DNA of 64,000 nucleotides from Thuidium tamariscinum. Taxonomy: Eukaryota; Streptophyta; Bryopsida; Hypnales; Thuidiaceae. The translations under genes were made by a program, and so were the position numbers. The notes beneath the pieces were generated by a model. That model saw only the letters and a list, made by a program, of their open reading frames with translations, was not told the DNA's origin and made no database searches. Below are positions 1-11,314 of this stretch, piece by piece. The stretch covers positions 6,339,501 through 6,403,500 of the forward strand of contig OX344749.2 in NCBI GenBank assembly GCA_947034885.2, written 5' to 3'. Each line of letters starts with the position of its first letter. Positions within the stretch are counted from its first letter, which is position 1.

Positions 1-9
1 CGGCCACGG

Positions 10-18
10 GTATATAAG
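10..18 (+). promoter_or_regulatory. TATA box of type-A element A
   Basis: GTATATAAG followed by a C-rich stretch and a conserved leader of about 60 bases. The same block occurs in all five type-A copies. This is the best candidate for the element's transcription start region; the start itself is not determined. Confidence 0.6.
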
Positions 19-1857
19 GGCCCCCCTCGAGGTTGCCAGTACCCTTATTTCTCGCACCGACACTTTGTTGGTTCATTTTTGTGCTACCGACTTGGTCGCA
101 GCACCCCTTGGACCAAAGTACTTGGCCAAGGTTTTTGATTTCTAGTTTGATTATTAAATATTTAAAGGCTTAGGGCCCCTTCAACTTATTGTCACTTTTA
201 TACGTTGGATCACACAACTTTTTGAGTACTAATTTGTTGAGACACTAGATACTGGACATTCCTAAGTTGACTACCAAAGTTCGGTTAAACACTGTCATGT
301 GTACCTCCTTTGGCCACAAAACTCTGGAATAGTAATGAATTTGGGAATTTAAAGTGTGAAAGTTCGGTTAAAACACTGTCATGTGTACCTCCTTTTGCAA
401 ATAGAACTCTCAAAATACAACAATCCTTAAGAGACGGCGGAGCTTTGAACCCGCAACATTTGGAGGGACCTTATCTTTCAAGTCATATTTGCTTGGGAAA
501 GGGATTTCCCCAAAAATCTCACTGGGAATATCGTTAAATTATTGCCAAATTGGAACTTCCAAAATTCTTACTAAAGTTATAAGGAATGTCCAATTGAAAG
601 GCATGTCCAAATAAGCCAAGATTCCAACTTGAATTTGGTTTAAAGAACCAGACTAGCATACTTAAGAGCGGACCAGCCACACTAGGGAGGACCAGCCACA
701 CACTAGGGCGGACCAACCACACCGCTGGGCGGACCAGCCGGGTACGGGACCAGCCGGCTACGGGGACCAACTGGGTACGGGGGGCCAGCCGGGTATCGGG
801 AGCTAGTGGGTCGCTGGGGAGCCAGGGTCGCTGGGGAGCTGGGGAGAGTCGGGGGTCGCTGGGGAGGACAAGGAGCACTCCAGGGACTCACAGTACGTTT
901 GAAACTCCAAAAACTTGGATTTTAATCACACACTTGGTTGGCCGTTGACGCCACACCTTTGGTTTTTAAAACTAAAATCCAACATTTGGGAGTCACAAAA
1001 TACTTTGTCATCTTCTACACGTCCTAAACTCCATAGCCGCATCTCTCTACAAAAAACTTGCAAAAACATACTAAGCAAGAATGAGAGAGAAGAAGATGTA
1101 GTTAGGAAGATTAAGGTGACGAAAACCATCACGTGAAGCAATTTACAATAAACAATTGATTTCTTTTGGAATAATACTATAGAGCTAGATTCTTATTCTT
1201 TGGGGTTGACCCTTGGGAATAAAAAACTAATTTCTTTAGGAATAACACTATTACTAATATTCTCGTTCTTTAGGAATGTTCCACATTCTTTGGTAGCTAG
1301 TCATTAAATAGATTCTTAGAAGGTTTGGATTTTGTTAGTTTTGTTTTATTAGGTCTAATAAGCCAAAAAGAAAGAAACAAATTGACAACCAATTTCTTTA
1401 GAATTAACACAAATTCACAAATTAATTAGATTTGAAAAGATTTGAAGATGATTTTTTGATTAAAATATTCTAATAAGCCAAAAGGGAAACAAACAAATTG
1501 CCAACCAATTTCTTTAGAATTAAAACAAATCCAAAAATTAATTAGATTTGAAAAGATTTGGAGACAATTTCCGATTTAAATGATTAAATCAATTTGGATT
1601 TTGGGATATTAATCCAGAAACAAAGGAAAAAACAACTAAAACAACTAAACTTTAACTTTTGTCTCTTTCCTTGGAATAAAACATTTGCTAACCAAACTAG
1701 GTAGACTAATTAAATTGCAGTATTTTCTAATTACCGGGAATCTAGGAATTAAAGGATTTACGCAATTAAATTAGTTCATAATTGCTACACAACATTTAGT
1801 TCTATTAAAACAGGACAAAATTAATTGACCAACAACGTGAGAATTATCATGGATTAG

Positions 1858-1953
1858 ATGGAGAACCGGGATGATTTCGATGGCGAGGTCGCAGGAGAAT
1901 ATTTACACATGATGATGTTTGACGACGGGACCATGGAGATTTACGCAGAGGAG
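1858..1953 (+). CDS. Conserved 32-codon mini-exon ending at a splice-donor-like GAG|GTAAAC (copy A)
   Basis: ATG opens a 32-codon frame beginning MENRDDFDGEV and ending TMEIYAEE, immediately followed by GTAAAC, which resembles a plant 5' splice site. The same 96-base frame is open in all five type-A copies, with only substitutions and no indels. It lies about 300 bases before the element end. If the units are LTRs, this would be a first coding exon in the 5' leader, spliced to an internal region that none of these copies retains. It resembles no family I recognise. An alternative is a non-coding but constrained leader element. Confidence 0.45.
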
Positions 1954-2258
1954 GTAAACCACTCACATTTGATTTTCATTCTCATTGTTTTACTGTTACG
2001 TTTCTTTTTACCAAATGCTTGGAAATAGAGTTAGGCAAAATTATCGAATAGAATAGAGTAGGATCGCTAGTTGAATTTTAGGCTAACAAAGATAGAATCA
2101 TAACCACAAAATTAGATTAGAAACATTCAAAATACGTGACTAAAAGAGTTCATTGCTTGGAAGGCTTTCTTTTTTACCCAATTAGAAAGAAAACTCAATT
2201 AGATACAGGACCCGTGTGAAAAACTCTTAGCTCGAGGGTGGAGTTAAAAGCGCTCATA

Positions 2259-3110
2259 GTGGCCTACAACAAGAAGATGGAGGCCGCGCTGGAGAAGTGG
2301 CGATCAGTGGTCACGGAGGTCCAAGCTAGCTCTGCTTCGGTCTCAAGACCGGAAGAGCAAAAGATGGAGGAGGAGCAGCCGAAGGATCAGCCACCACCAA
2401 CAGTAGTCGAGGTAGAAGCCGACACATCCGAACCGGCAAAGGAAGAGGAGATCAGGTCTGAAGCCGTGGCGGAGGAACCTGTCCCACCAACCCGGATTGA
2501 AGAGCTTAGGGTTTCTCAACTCGAGAAGACCAAGGAGCCGGAACCTGAGCCGATTGTGTTGCGGGAGATCATCCGGGGAACGACCCCGCCAAGGGAAAGG
2601 ACCAAGTTCATCAACTTGCTAGACGATTCTCCAAGCAAGTCATCACCCACGATCGTCACACAACCGAAGACCGGAGGGGAAGCAAAGGCAACGGTGCAGG
2701 TCCGCTCAATATTGAAGACCGGATCTAGATCCGAGTCACCAAGCAAGGGACCAGCCCGAATTGCCGAGAGAGTGGGAGAGCAGACCCCACAGAGCAAGAC
2801 AGTGCACCATCCGTCCATCACCGGATTCAAGAAGAGGACCACGGAGACACCCAAGGTGAAGCGGAAGGCCCGGGATGAAGAAGAAGAGGATTCCGAAGAG
2901 GAAGATGAGGACTCGGAGGAGGAGACCGACTCCGGTGATGAGTCGGACCAGTACTCAGATGCAGACCAAGCACTGGCGGAGACCACGAAGACCAGGGCCA
3001 AGACGCGGGGTAAGACCAAGCCGAAACCCAGACCCGTCAAGATGTATCAGTCCCCGAAGAAACAGCCAACCCGGAAGGGTGCATCGCCTGTCAAGCGGGC
3101 GAGGAAGTAG
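2259..3110 (+). pseudogene. Gag-like protein, C-terminal fragment (L1)
   Basis: Element A cut this gene, leaving only the C-terminal part. Order visible: end of a helical segment (NKKMEAALEKW), a Pro/Glu/Lys-rich linker, an acidic block (EEEEDSEEEDEDSEEE) and a strongly basic tail ending KRARK before TAG. The same order is seen in H (39761-40615), so the frame is genuine. At the point where H has TAA (39827-39829), L1 still has CAA. The basic tail could bind nucleic acid or act as a nuclear signal (inference). There is no start codon of its own; the gene is not functional as it stands. Confidence 0.75.
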
Positions 3111-4377
3111 GGAAGCATTAATTTCAGGTAGATAGAAAGGCGGCTAAGGCAGGATATATTTAGGTTAGGAATTTTTGAACTTAGACCGGATCCAGATATG
3201 TAGGATCTGGGATCCTATTTTGTTGGTATTTTTGTAGTTTTGTGGAAGTCAACCCGCCCAAGTTGTAGAGGAATCTTACGTGGCATTCTTGGCGGCTGGT
3301 GTTGATTCCATTTGCACTTTTAGGTTTCCTTGTAGTTTAGTATTTAAACCCGTTTCGTAATTGAATTCGGGCGCACATTATGTTATCTTACTTTCGCAAG
3401 TTTTTGTGTTGCAAATACAAGTCAGAACCTTTCTGATTCACTTTGGAGTGGACTGTGTGTATGGGACCTTATCAAAGTCTTATAGTGATGGTTAGGATTG
3501 CAACCTTGTGTGGATAAGTGTGTGCCCGGATGTTCAGTTTATCTAGTCTCTGGACTTAAAGTGAATTCGGTTTTGATAGGGAATTTGTGCAGGATCTCAT
3601 AGTGTTTTCTGGAACAGGTCTAGGGAGTATTCGATAGGGATAGACACTTGTAGAGTCTGGGTTTGAGATCGGGAAGTACCCGGCCAAATGTCAACTGAAT
3701 GGTGATCCGGTCTCTGTAGAAGAAAGAAGGACTAAGTAAGGAAATTCAGCTCTCTTGCATAAGCTACCGCCCTTATTCTACCAGGACTTAGACTAACTGG
3801 GTAATCTGTCATTGTAGTCTTTGTTAGGATTAGGCAGGAGTGCTTGCGTGACCTGCTGGGTCGGATTAGTCCCGGTCCAGTTGTGAAGTATTCCGCTCTG
3901 GTTGTAATAGTAGTTTCTTTTTCTTGCAAGTGGAACTTCTGACACTTTAAAACTTGAAGGGTAGGAGTAAGCTTCCTTCCTAAACGCCCAAACAAGCAGA
4001 TCCCTCTTGTTATCGAGGTAAAACTTACATTTGGTTACTACTCTAGGGACTGGACCAACTACTAGTATCCGGTCTTTAGTCCCATATCTAGTAAGGGTAA
4101 GCATAAAGGTGGTAATCATACTGGTATAAATATATATACTTAGTTTTGAAAGATAAAGGATTGATCTGGTAATCAGGTCCAAGGAAATCTTAGGAACCTT
4201 TGAGACCAAGACTGGATCGGTCTTTTGCTTGGGTTTTGTGTGGTAACTACTAACGTATTCCGGTCTTTCGTCAACTTTTGACCAAATCCTTTGGGAACGA
4301 TACACGAGTCACTTTAAGGCTAATTTAGTACATTCTAACGCCTTAGAGAAGGAATTGTGCTTTCCTGTGCTACGACA
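2259..4377 (+). mobile_element. Gag-like-gene TG...CA element L1 (3' part)
   Basis: The right part of a unit whose 5' half lies left of element A, outside the window. It holds the C-terminal end of a gag-like gene (to 3110) and a TATTTAA box (3341-3347). A long 3' region follows, closely matching H (40616-41882), and the unit ends in GTGCTACGACA. The flanking five bases CCAGC would be its right TSD. The host sequence to the right is type-F element material. Confidence 0.8.
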
Positions 4378-4682
4378 CCAGCCAGCGCTCAGCCAGGCCA
4401 GACCAGACCAGCCAAGCGCTCAGCCAGACCAGCCGGGCACCCCCCCAATCGGGCGCCACAATAGCCCACCGGGTTCCCCCCAGCCGGCGCCGCAGCAGCC
4501 AGCCGAGCTCCCCTCGGGCGCCGCAGCAGACCCGTCGGGCCTCCCCATCGGGGGCCGCAGCAGACCGCCGGGCCTCAGGGGGTTTCGGGGCGGGGTCAGG
4601 GGTTTTGGGGCGGGGCCAGGGGTTCAGGGTATTAGGGCTTGGGGTCCAGGGGTCTAGGGGTCCGGCCCAAGGGCCTCACTCC

Positions 4683-4925
4683 CAAAACAAAAACTAATGG
4701 GTTAGGAAAAAGACACTTAGGGGGATAGTGTAGTTGGGGTTAGTAAAAATACACTTAGAAGATAGCGTAGTTGGGGTTAGTTAAAATACACTTAGAAGAT
4801 AGCGTAGTTGGGGTTAGTAAAAATACACTTAGAAGATAGTATAGTTGGGATTAGGAAAAATACGCTTAGAAGATAGTATAGTTGGGGTTAGGAAAAAGAC
4901 ACTTAGGGGGATAGTGTAGTTTAGG
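4683..4925 (+). repeat. Tandem array, unit about 37 bp
   Basis: At least five imperfect copies of a unit containing ACACTTAGAAGATAG and GTTGGGGTTAG. A related array is found in the opposite orientation at about 25060-25260, in the matching place of type-F element O. Confidence 0.8.
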
Positions 4926-5269
4926 AAATAGTGGAGACATAAAACGGCCCGGAAGGAGGCTTATTTGTAAACCCGCCCGGAAGGGGATAATTAAAAGAAC
5001 GGAACTGAGACCCAATCGGAGTTGAAGAATGGCTATGGTGGACATGGTGTAGGAAGCCGGGGAGCTAGGAGAGGCCGCCACATACACACTGGAGGTGGGT
5101 TCCTAAACCTTAGCCCAATCCTTTCCTTATTTAATTGCAATTGACTAGAGCAAGCGAGAAATTAGAACTAGAAGCCACGAATAAGCCATAATTAGGAACC
5201 CGTGATTAGCAAGTAGGAATTGAAGTAAAGGAACAACCACGAGTTAAGAGGAACAAGCAAAAAGAGACA

Positions 5270-5650
5270 AATACGTAGAGTAGAGGTAGCTAATTAAAAT
5301 ACGTAAATTAGAAGTAGAGCAAGACGAATACGTAAAGTAGAAGCATTTAATTGAAATACGTAGAGTAGAGGTACTCTATTAAAATACGTAAATTAGAAGT
5401 AGAGCAAGACAAATACGTAAAATAGAAATATTTAATTGAAATACGTAGAGTAGAGGTAGAACAAGACAACTACGTAGAGTAGAGGTACTCCATTAAAATA
5501 CGTAGAGTAGAGGTAGAACAAGACAACTACGTAGAGTAGAAGTATTTAATTAAAATACGAGGAGTAGAAGTAGGACAAGAGAACGAAATACGTAGAGTAA
5601 GGGGCAATTAGAAGTAGGACAAGAGAACGAAATACATAGAGGGAGGAACA
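5270..5650 (+). repeat. TACGTAGAGTAGAGG minisatellite
   Basis: Many imperfect copies of a short unit containing TACGTAGAGTAGAGG, alternating with TTAATTAAAATACG-type spacers. The same array occurs in reverse complement at 49180-49745 in element P. Confidence 0.85.
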
Positions 5651-5827
5651 ATTAGAAGTAGGACAGAAAAACGAAACAAACCCTTGGTCGAGTAGGTAGG
5701 CTAGTAAAGATCCATTGCTTGGAAGGCACAATGGATTGACGCTTAGACACCCATAGGTAATAGGATCGTTAGGACTAGAGCCTGGTTGTGATCGCTTAAT
5801 TCCAAGGGTGGGAATGAAGCGCCCACA

Positions 5828-6143
5828 CCATCCGTCCATCACCGCATTGCCCAAAAAGAAGAATCCGGAGACGCAATCGGTGAAGCGGAAGGCCTGGGTA
5901 GAATAGGAGGATGATGAGTCAGAAGAGGAGGACGAGGACTCGGAGGAGGAGACCGACTCTGGTGATGAGTCGGACCAGTACTCTGACGCGGACCAGGCAC
6001 TGGCGGAGACGAAGAGAAGTCGGGCCCAGGCGCGGGATAAGGCTAAGCCGAAGCCCAAGCTAGTCAAGATGTTCCGATCTCCGGCCGGAAAGAAGCAGCT
6101 AGCCCGGAAGGGCGCCTCACCTATCAAGTGGTTGAGGAAGTAG
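5828..6143 (+). pseudogene. Gag-like protein, C-terminal fragment (L2)
   Basis: Matches the last third of the H and L1 gag-like genes: Lys-rich segment, acidic run, and basic tail ending before TAG at 6141-6143. An extra in-frame TAG sits in the acidic block (GTAGAATAG, about 5900), where the relatives read acidic codons. It is cut at its left by the type-F insertion. A dead fragment. Confidence 0.75.
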
Positions 6144-6887
6144 ATGAGCATTAATTTCAGGTAGATAGGAAAGGCGGCTAGCCTTTAGCCAAAGCATGAT
6201 ATAATTAGAGTAGAAGTTTAGAACTTAGACCGGATCCAAATTTGTAGGATCTGAGATCCTATTTTGTTGGTATTTTTGGATTTTTGTGGAAGTCAACCCA
6301 CCCAAGTTGTGAAGGAATGTCACGTGGCATTCTCTATGGTTGGTGTTGATTCCACCTGCACTTTTAGGTTATACTCGTAGTTTAGTATTTAAACCCGGTT
6401 TGTAATTGAATCTAGGCGCGCATAATGTTATCTTACTTTCACAAGTTTTTGTGTTGCAAATACAAGTCAGAACCTTTCTGATTCACTCTGAAGTGGACTA
6501 TGTACGTGGAACCTTGTCAAAGTCTTGTCGCGACAGTTAGGATTGCAGCCTTGTGTGGATGAGTGTGTGCCCAGTGTGAGCGTTCCTAACTCCACCCTCG
6601 AGCTAAGAGTTTTTCACACGGGTCCTGTGTCTAATTGAGTTTTCTTTCTAATTGGGTAATAAAAGAAAGCCTTCCAAGCAATGAACTCTTTTAGTCACGT
6701 TTTTCAGTGTTTCTAATCTAATTTTGTGGTTATAATTCTATCTATTTTATTCTAAAATTCAACCAAACAATTCTACTCTATTCTATTACATCAAGTGATA
6801 TTGTTCCTAAATCTAAATCCAAGCATTTGGTAAAAAGAAACTTAACAGTAAAACAATGAGAATGAAAATCAAATGTGAGCGGTTTAG

Positions 6888-6983
6888 CTCTTCTGCGTAA
6901 ATCTCCATAGTCCCGTCGTCAAACATCATCATGTGCAAATACTCTCCTACAACCTCGCCATCAAAATCATCCCGGCTCTCCAT
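6888..6983 (-). CDS. Conserved 32-codon mini-exon (copy E, donor mutated)
   Basis: Open frame MESRDDFDGEVVGEY...IYAEE, same length as the other copies. The following bases read CTAAAC instead of GTAAAC, removing the putative donor. Confidence 0.4.
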
Positions 6984-9278
6984 TTAATCCATAATAATTC
7001 TCACGTTGTTGGTCAATTAATTTTATCCTGCTTAAAAAGAAACTAAATGTTGTGTAGTATTAATTGAATTGCGTAATTCCTTTAATTCCTAAGTCCCTGG
7101 TAATTAGGAAATACTGCAATTTAATTAGTCTACCTAAATTGTTAAGGTTCTAAAGAAATCACAACGGGTGCCGAAACTACCGACCAAAGCATGTAGAACA
7201 TACTCCCTAGAATAAGTGCTAATTCAATAGTAAGATTCTAAAACAATTAGTTTTAAAAGGGCGTGGGGTCAACGTTGAGAATAAAGAATTAGATTTCAAT
7301 AGTAAGATTCTTAGGAAATTGATTTTTTAATGCCAAACCCTCCCTTAATTCTCCTAATTCCTTCCTTCCTCCTCACTTTGCCTCCAAGATGTTTTGCAAG
7401 TTTTTATAAGGGGAGTGGTGGCTATGGAGTTTTTAGTTGGGAAAGATGGACAAAGATTTTTGATGTTGCAATTGTTTAATTTTTGGTGAGGAATTGAAGT
7501 GAGGAGTTTAGAGTTTCTCTTATAACTCTCCTTTGATTTGACCAAAATTTAAGTAACTGTAACAAAGATTTGGGTGAGAATTCTCACTTATAGAATGTGA
7601 GTTTGTGGAATCCAACCCTTGGATGGCCCCCAATTCCTTGGCTCCCAGTTCGGCACCCCGACCCTTGGCTCCCAGTTTCGGCACCCGACCCCTGGCTCCT
7701 AGTTTCGGCACCCGTTGTGAGCCCTCGAGATGGCACTCAGGACTCTGGGTCCATTTTCTGCGATTAAATGGCGAAAATTAGTCAAAATATTCAAGAAAAA
7801 GACATAAAAAGAGTGTTGAGGGAATTTTGGTGTCAGGCTATGCCAAAATGGTGGGAAACCAACTTAGATGGTGGAAAATTCCTAATGCTAAAAATTTGAA
7901 TCATTCTAAGTCTCCAAAGCGAGTATATGTGAAGAATTAGTAATTCCGAGAGAAGTAAGGAATAGAGAGTTAGTCAGTCCTAGCAATTGTCTGTACAAAG
8001 TCAACCTTTTAAGGATGCACATGACATACTGACTAAGCTAAAAGAGTCTACTACGAGCCTAGAAGAGTTACCAAAGATTAAGTTCAATTTTGGAATAAAT
8101 TGGACTTAAAGGTAAAACCACTACAATGGATTTGGAGAGTTCGAATTTCACAAGGCAAAAGATGGAGGATTGGAGATTGAAGACTACAGAGAGGTGTTCC
8201 AAGGGTAGGAGCATGCCAGGAGCGAACAAGAATCAAACAATTGTCCAAGATTCTCGGGCATCGGGAATTAAATTGTCCAATTGGACAAAGTAATTCCAAA
8301 TTGCTAAAATTAGAAAGGTGCAAGGTTGCGTGGGACTTACACCAAGAATCTAGGAGTGCCCTAGATGTTACCCAATTTATTTCTAATTTTTCCGAAATTC
8401 CACGTTGACTCCATGGGAAGTCAACCGCACATAGAAATGTTCGTAAAATCATAGAAATTACGTATGATGCGGTAAAATCTCACTAAAAATTAGGATAGGT
8501 TTTTGTGTGCTTAATAAGCGCCCGGTCAAGTTTGAAGACATTCCGACATTCCCAACTACCAAAACCAGCATCGACATCGAAATTCACTGGAAGTTACAAG
8601 TTGGCGGCGGGTTGACCGGCGTATCAGGAGCGAATGATGTCCGATTGTCGCAAATAAGGAGTCATTCCTTACTCTCACAGACATTCCTAACAACCCTGGC
8701 TTGACAGATTCATCGAAATGCGCAAATCCTAAAAGTTAGATTTTTGATTTTTAATTGGAGTTACCGTAATTCCAATTTGGGCGCACAAATGGCCTAGGAG
8801 TGAGGGGTAAGGGGTCCTTTAGGCTAATTGGGGTCTTCTGAAGACAATGGCGTAGACGGTTTTCCGTTTCGAGTTGTTCCCTAAAAGATAGAGAGGGTCA
8901 GCTCTTAGTTTGACTTTTTAATCGTTAATTGCGGTTAATTAGAAGTGATTTTGGAAATATCTCTTGGAAAATCAAAGATTGGATTTGGTCAAGATCTCTT
9001 TCTTGCGTAAAAATCCATCTTTGGGCTAAAGAAAGACAATTTTCAAAATGAATTTTGGTTAATTTGCAAAATATCTACGTAAATTAGGGTTAATTCCAAA
9101 ATATTTTGGATTAAGATCTTGGATTTGATTTGGCCAAGATTTCTTTGACCAAATGGGGATGTTTTTAGAAATTTTCACCATTAAACAACTAATATTTTGG
9201 AATTACATTAGGGTAGTTTAGGGTAGGAAGTAACAAAGTGTTTTCACTAGCAATTACTGAGAGGGGCCCAGCCACAGG

Positions 9279-9286
9279 TATATAAG
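9279..9286 (+). promoter_or_regulatory. TATA box of element B
   Basis: TATATAAG inside the block conserved in all type-A copies. Confidence 0.6.
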
Positions 9287-9929
9287 GGCCCCCCTCGAGG
9301 TTGCCAGTACCCTTATTTCTCGCACCGACACTTTGTTCTTCTGCTACTCATGCCACCAACACGGTTGGGGCACTACTTGGACCAAGATTTTGGCCAAGTC
9401 TTGTTTGTGTTTAGTTTTTTCTTCTTCAAATTTGAAGGCTTAGGGCCCCTTCAACTTTCATTTATTTTTCACATCACTCAAGAGGCAAGGCCTCAACACT
9501 TTCTCTGCTACTAGTTCACTGAAATTTTGAGTATTGAGCGCCAAAGTTCGGTTTGAACACTGTCATGTGTACCTCCTTTGGTTGCAAAATTCCAAAATAC
9601 TAGGAAATTTTAAGAGTTTAAAGTGAAAGTCCGGTTTAAACACTGTCATGTGTACCTCCTTTTGCGAATAAAACTCTCAAAATACTACAATTATCAAGAC
9701 ACGGCGGAGCTTTGCACCCGTGAGATTTACTAAAACATTGGGAGAATTCTATTCTCAATTGTTAAAAACCACGTAAGCCCTTGGAAGGAAATTAATTAGA
9801 ACCAAAATTCTCGGGTTCCATAATTAAACCATTCCAAAGTGCACCCCCAAATTATTAGTTTTCAATCGGAAAGGATTCCCCAAATCCACCTATTGGAGAA
9901 TCCCCAAATTCCAAATTTCATAATAAGAG

Positions 9930-10230
9930 GCGGACCAACACCCCGGGCGGACCAGTCCAGGTGGACAGCACACCCAGAGCGGACCAGCCCTCGGGCGGAC
10001 AACACACCCAGAGCGGACCAGCCCCCGGGCGGACAGCACACCTAGGCGGACCAGCCACCCAGGCGGACAGCCCTAGGCGGGCCTGGTACCAAGGGGGCGG
10101 GCCGGGTATCGGAGGGCGGGCCGGTGGGGAGTCGGGCGCCGGAGAAGGAGTCGGGCTCTGGAGGGGAGTCGAGTCGCTGGAGGGGAGTCGGGTCGCTGGA
10201 GAGGGAGTCGGGTTGCTGGAGAGAGGAGTC
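9930..10230 (+). repeat. GC-rich variable tract of element B
   Basis: Runs of GGCGGACCAGC and GAGTCGGGT-type units. The same slot in A (670-870), C (30700-30910) and D (32750-33010) holds different GC-rich repeats, so the position is conserved while the content varies. Confidence 0.7.
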
Positions 10231-11218
10231 GGGTTCAGTCTAGAGACTCAAGTAAGTTTGGAACTCTCAAAAGTTGGATATAAATTCACACTTATGGTTG
10301 GCAGTTGGCGCCACACCCTTGCTTTTTGAACAAAAATCCAACATTTGGAAGTCACAAAAATTTCATAACCTTCTTCACATTCTAAACTCCATAGCCACCT
10401 CACTCCACAAAAAACTTGCAAAACATACTAAGCAAGAATGAGAGAGAAGGAGAAGTGGTTAAGAAGATTAAGGTGATGGAATTTGACACGTGAAGCCAAT
10501 TACGAATAAACAATTGATTTTTGGGGGAATAACACTATAGAAATAGATTCTTATTCTTGATGGTTGACCCTTGGGAATAAAAAACTAGTTTCCTTTGGAA
10601 TATCACTATTACTAATATTCTCGTTCTTTAGGAATGTTCTACATTCTTTGGTAGTTAGTCATTAATTAGATTCTTAGAAGTTTGGATTTTGTTGGTTTTG
10701 TTTTATTAGGCCTAATAAGCCAAAACGGAAAAGAACAAATTGACAACTAATTTCTTTGCAAACTAACGCAAATTTAAAAATCAATTAGATTTTAAAAGAT
10801 TTGATGATAGATTTGATTACAATATTCTAATAAGCCAAACGGGAAACAAACAAATTGACAACCAATTTCTTTAGAATTTCAATCAATTCAAAAATTAATT
10901 GGATTTAAAAAGATTTGGAGGAAATTTCCCATCCAAATTAATTTAATTCAATTAGAATTCGTTGGAATTTTATAATATCAACTTAGAATTAAAATAAAAC
11001 TAACAAACAACAAATGGTTAACTATTAGATTTTCGTTAATTCCTTTAGGATAAAATACTAACCAACTAGGTAGACTGATTCAATTGTAGTATTTCTTAAT
11101 TACCGGGGAATTAGGAATTAAAAGAATTACGCATTTGATCAACGCTACATAACCTTTAAATCCCTTTTAGACAGGACAGAATTACTTGACCAACAACGTG
11201 ATAATTACTATGGACTAG

Positions 11219-11314
11219 ATGGAGAGACGGGATGATGTCGATGGCGAGGTTGTAAGAGAATATTTACACATGATGATGTTTGACAACGGGATCATGGAGA
11301 TTTACGCCGAAGAG
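11219..11314 (+). CDS. Conserved 32-codon mini-exon (copy B)
   Basis: Open frame MERRDDVDGEVVREY...MEIYAEE directly followed by GTAAAC. There are several amino acid differences from copies A, C and D but no frame loss. Confidence 0.45.

Larger units (their letters stand above)
1..2258 (+). mobile_element. Type-A TG...CA element, copy A (3' part)
   Basis: The window opens inside this element, just before its TATA box (11-17). It matches copies B, C, D and E along its length. Parts in order: TATA region, conserved hairpin (about 163-184), two direct-repeat blocks (about 279-312 and 361-397), a GC-rich variable tract (about 670-870), AT-rich leader, a 32-codon mini-exon (1858-1953) and the terminal block beginning CTCGAGGGTGG. 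The end reads GCGCTCATA where the other copies read GCGCTCACA, so the final CA appears mutated to TA. It is inserted in the gag-like gene of L1: the gag reading resumes at GTGGCCTAC just after the end. The 5' half lies outside the window. No protein beyond the mini-exon is supported. Confidence 0.8.
4378..5827 (+). mobile_element. Type-F element, 3' part with tandem arrays
   Basis: Host of L1. It begins with a GC-rich low-complexity tract (4378-4670), then a tandem array of roughly 37 bases (about 4683-4925), then a segment ending CTGGAG|GTGGGT (donor-like, near 5094). An AT-rich stretch and a second array built on TACGTAGAGTAGAGG (about 5270-5650) follow. It ends GCGCCCACA, and the interrupted L2 gag-like gene resumes at CCATCCGTCC. 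The terminal block matches, in reverse complement, 19603 and 49009 onward. No intact protein is seen; the exon-like segment near 5031-5093 contains a TAG. Confidence 0.65.

Noticed and set aside
2516-3040. Ser-rich antisense frames opposite the acidic blocks (also near 40021, 46650 and 5546)
   Set aside because: Shadows of GAG/GAA-rich acidic codons read in reverse.
4355-4657. Pro/Gly-rich 100-residue frame
   Set aside because: Falls in a GC-rich low-complexity tract and spans the end of L1; no family or conserved copy.
8084-8452. 122-residue antisense frame repeated in C, D and E
   Set aside because: Lies antisense in the U3-like region, has frameshifts in E and no domain; probably chance.
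8507-8704. 65-residue frame (MLNKRPVKFED...) repeated in B, C (29137) and D (34313-34510)
   Set aside because: Seen only in very similar copies and broken in E, so its openness is not independent evidence of coding.
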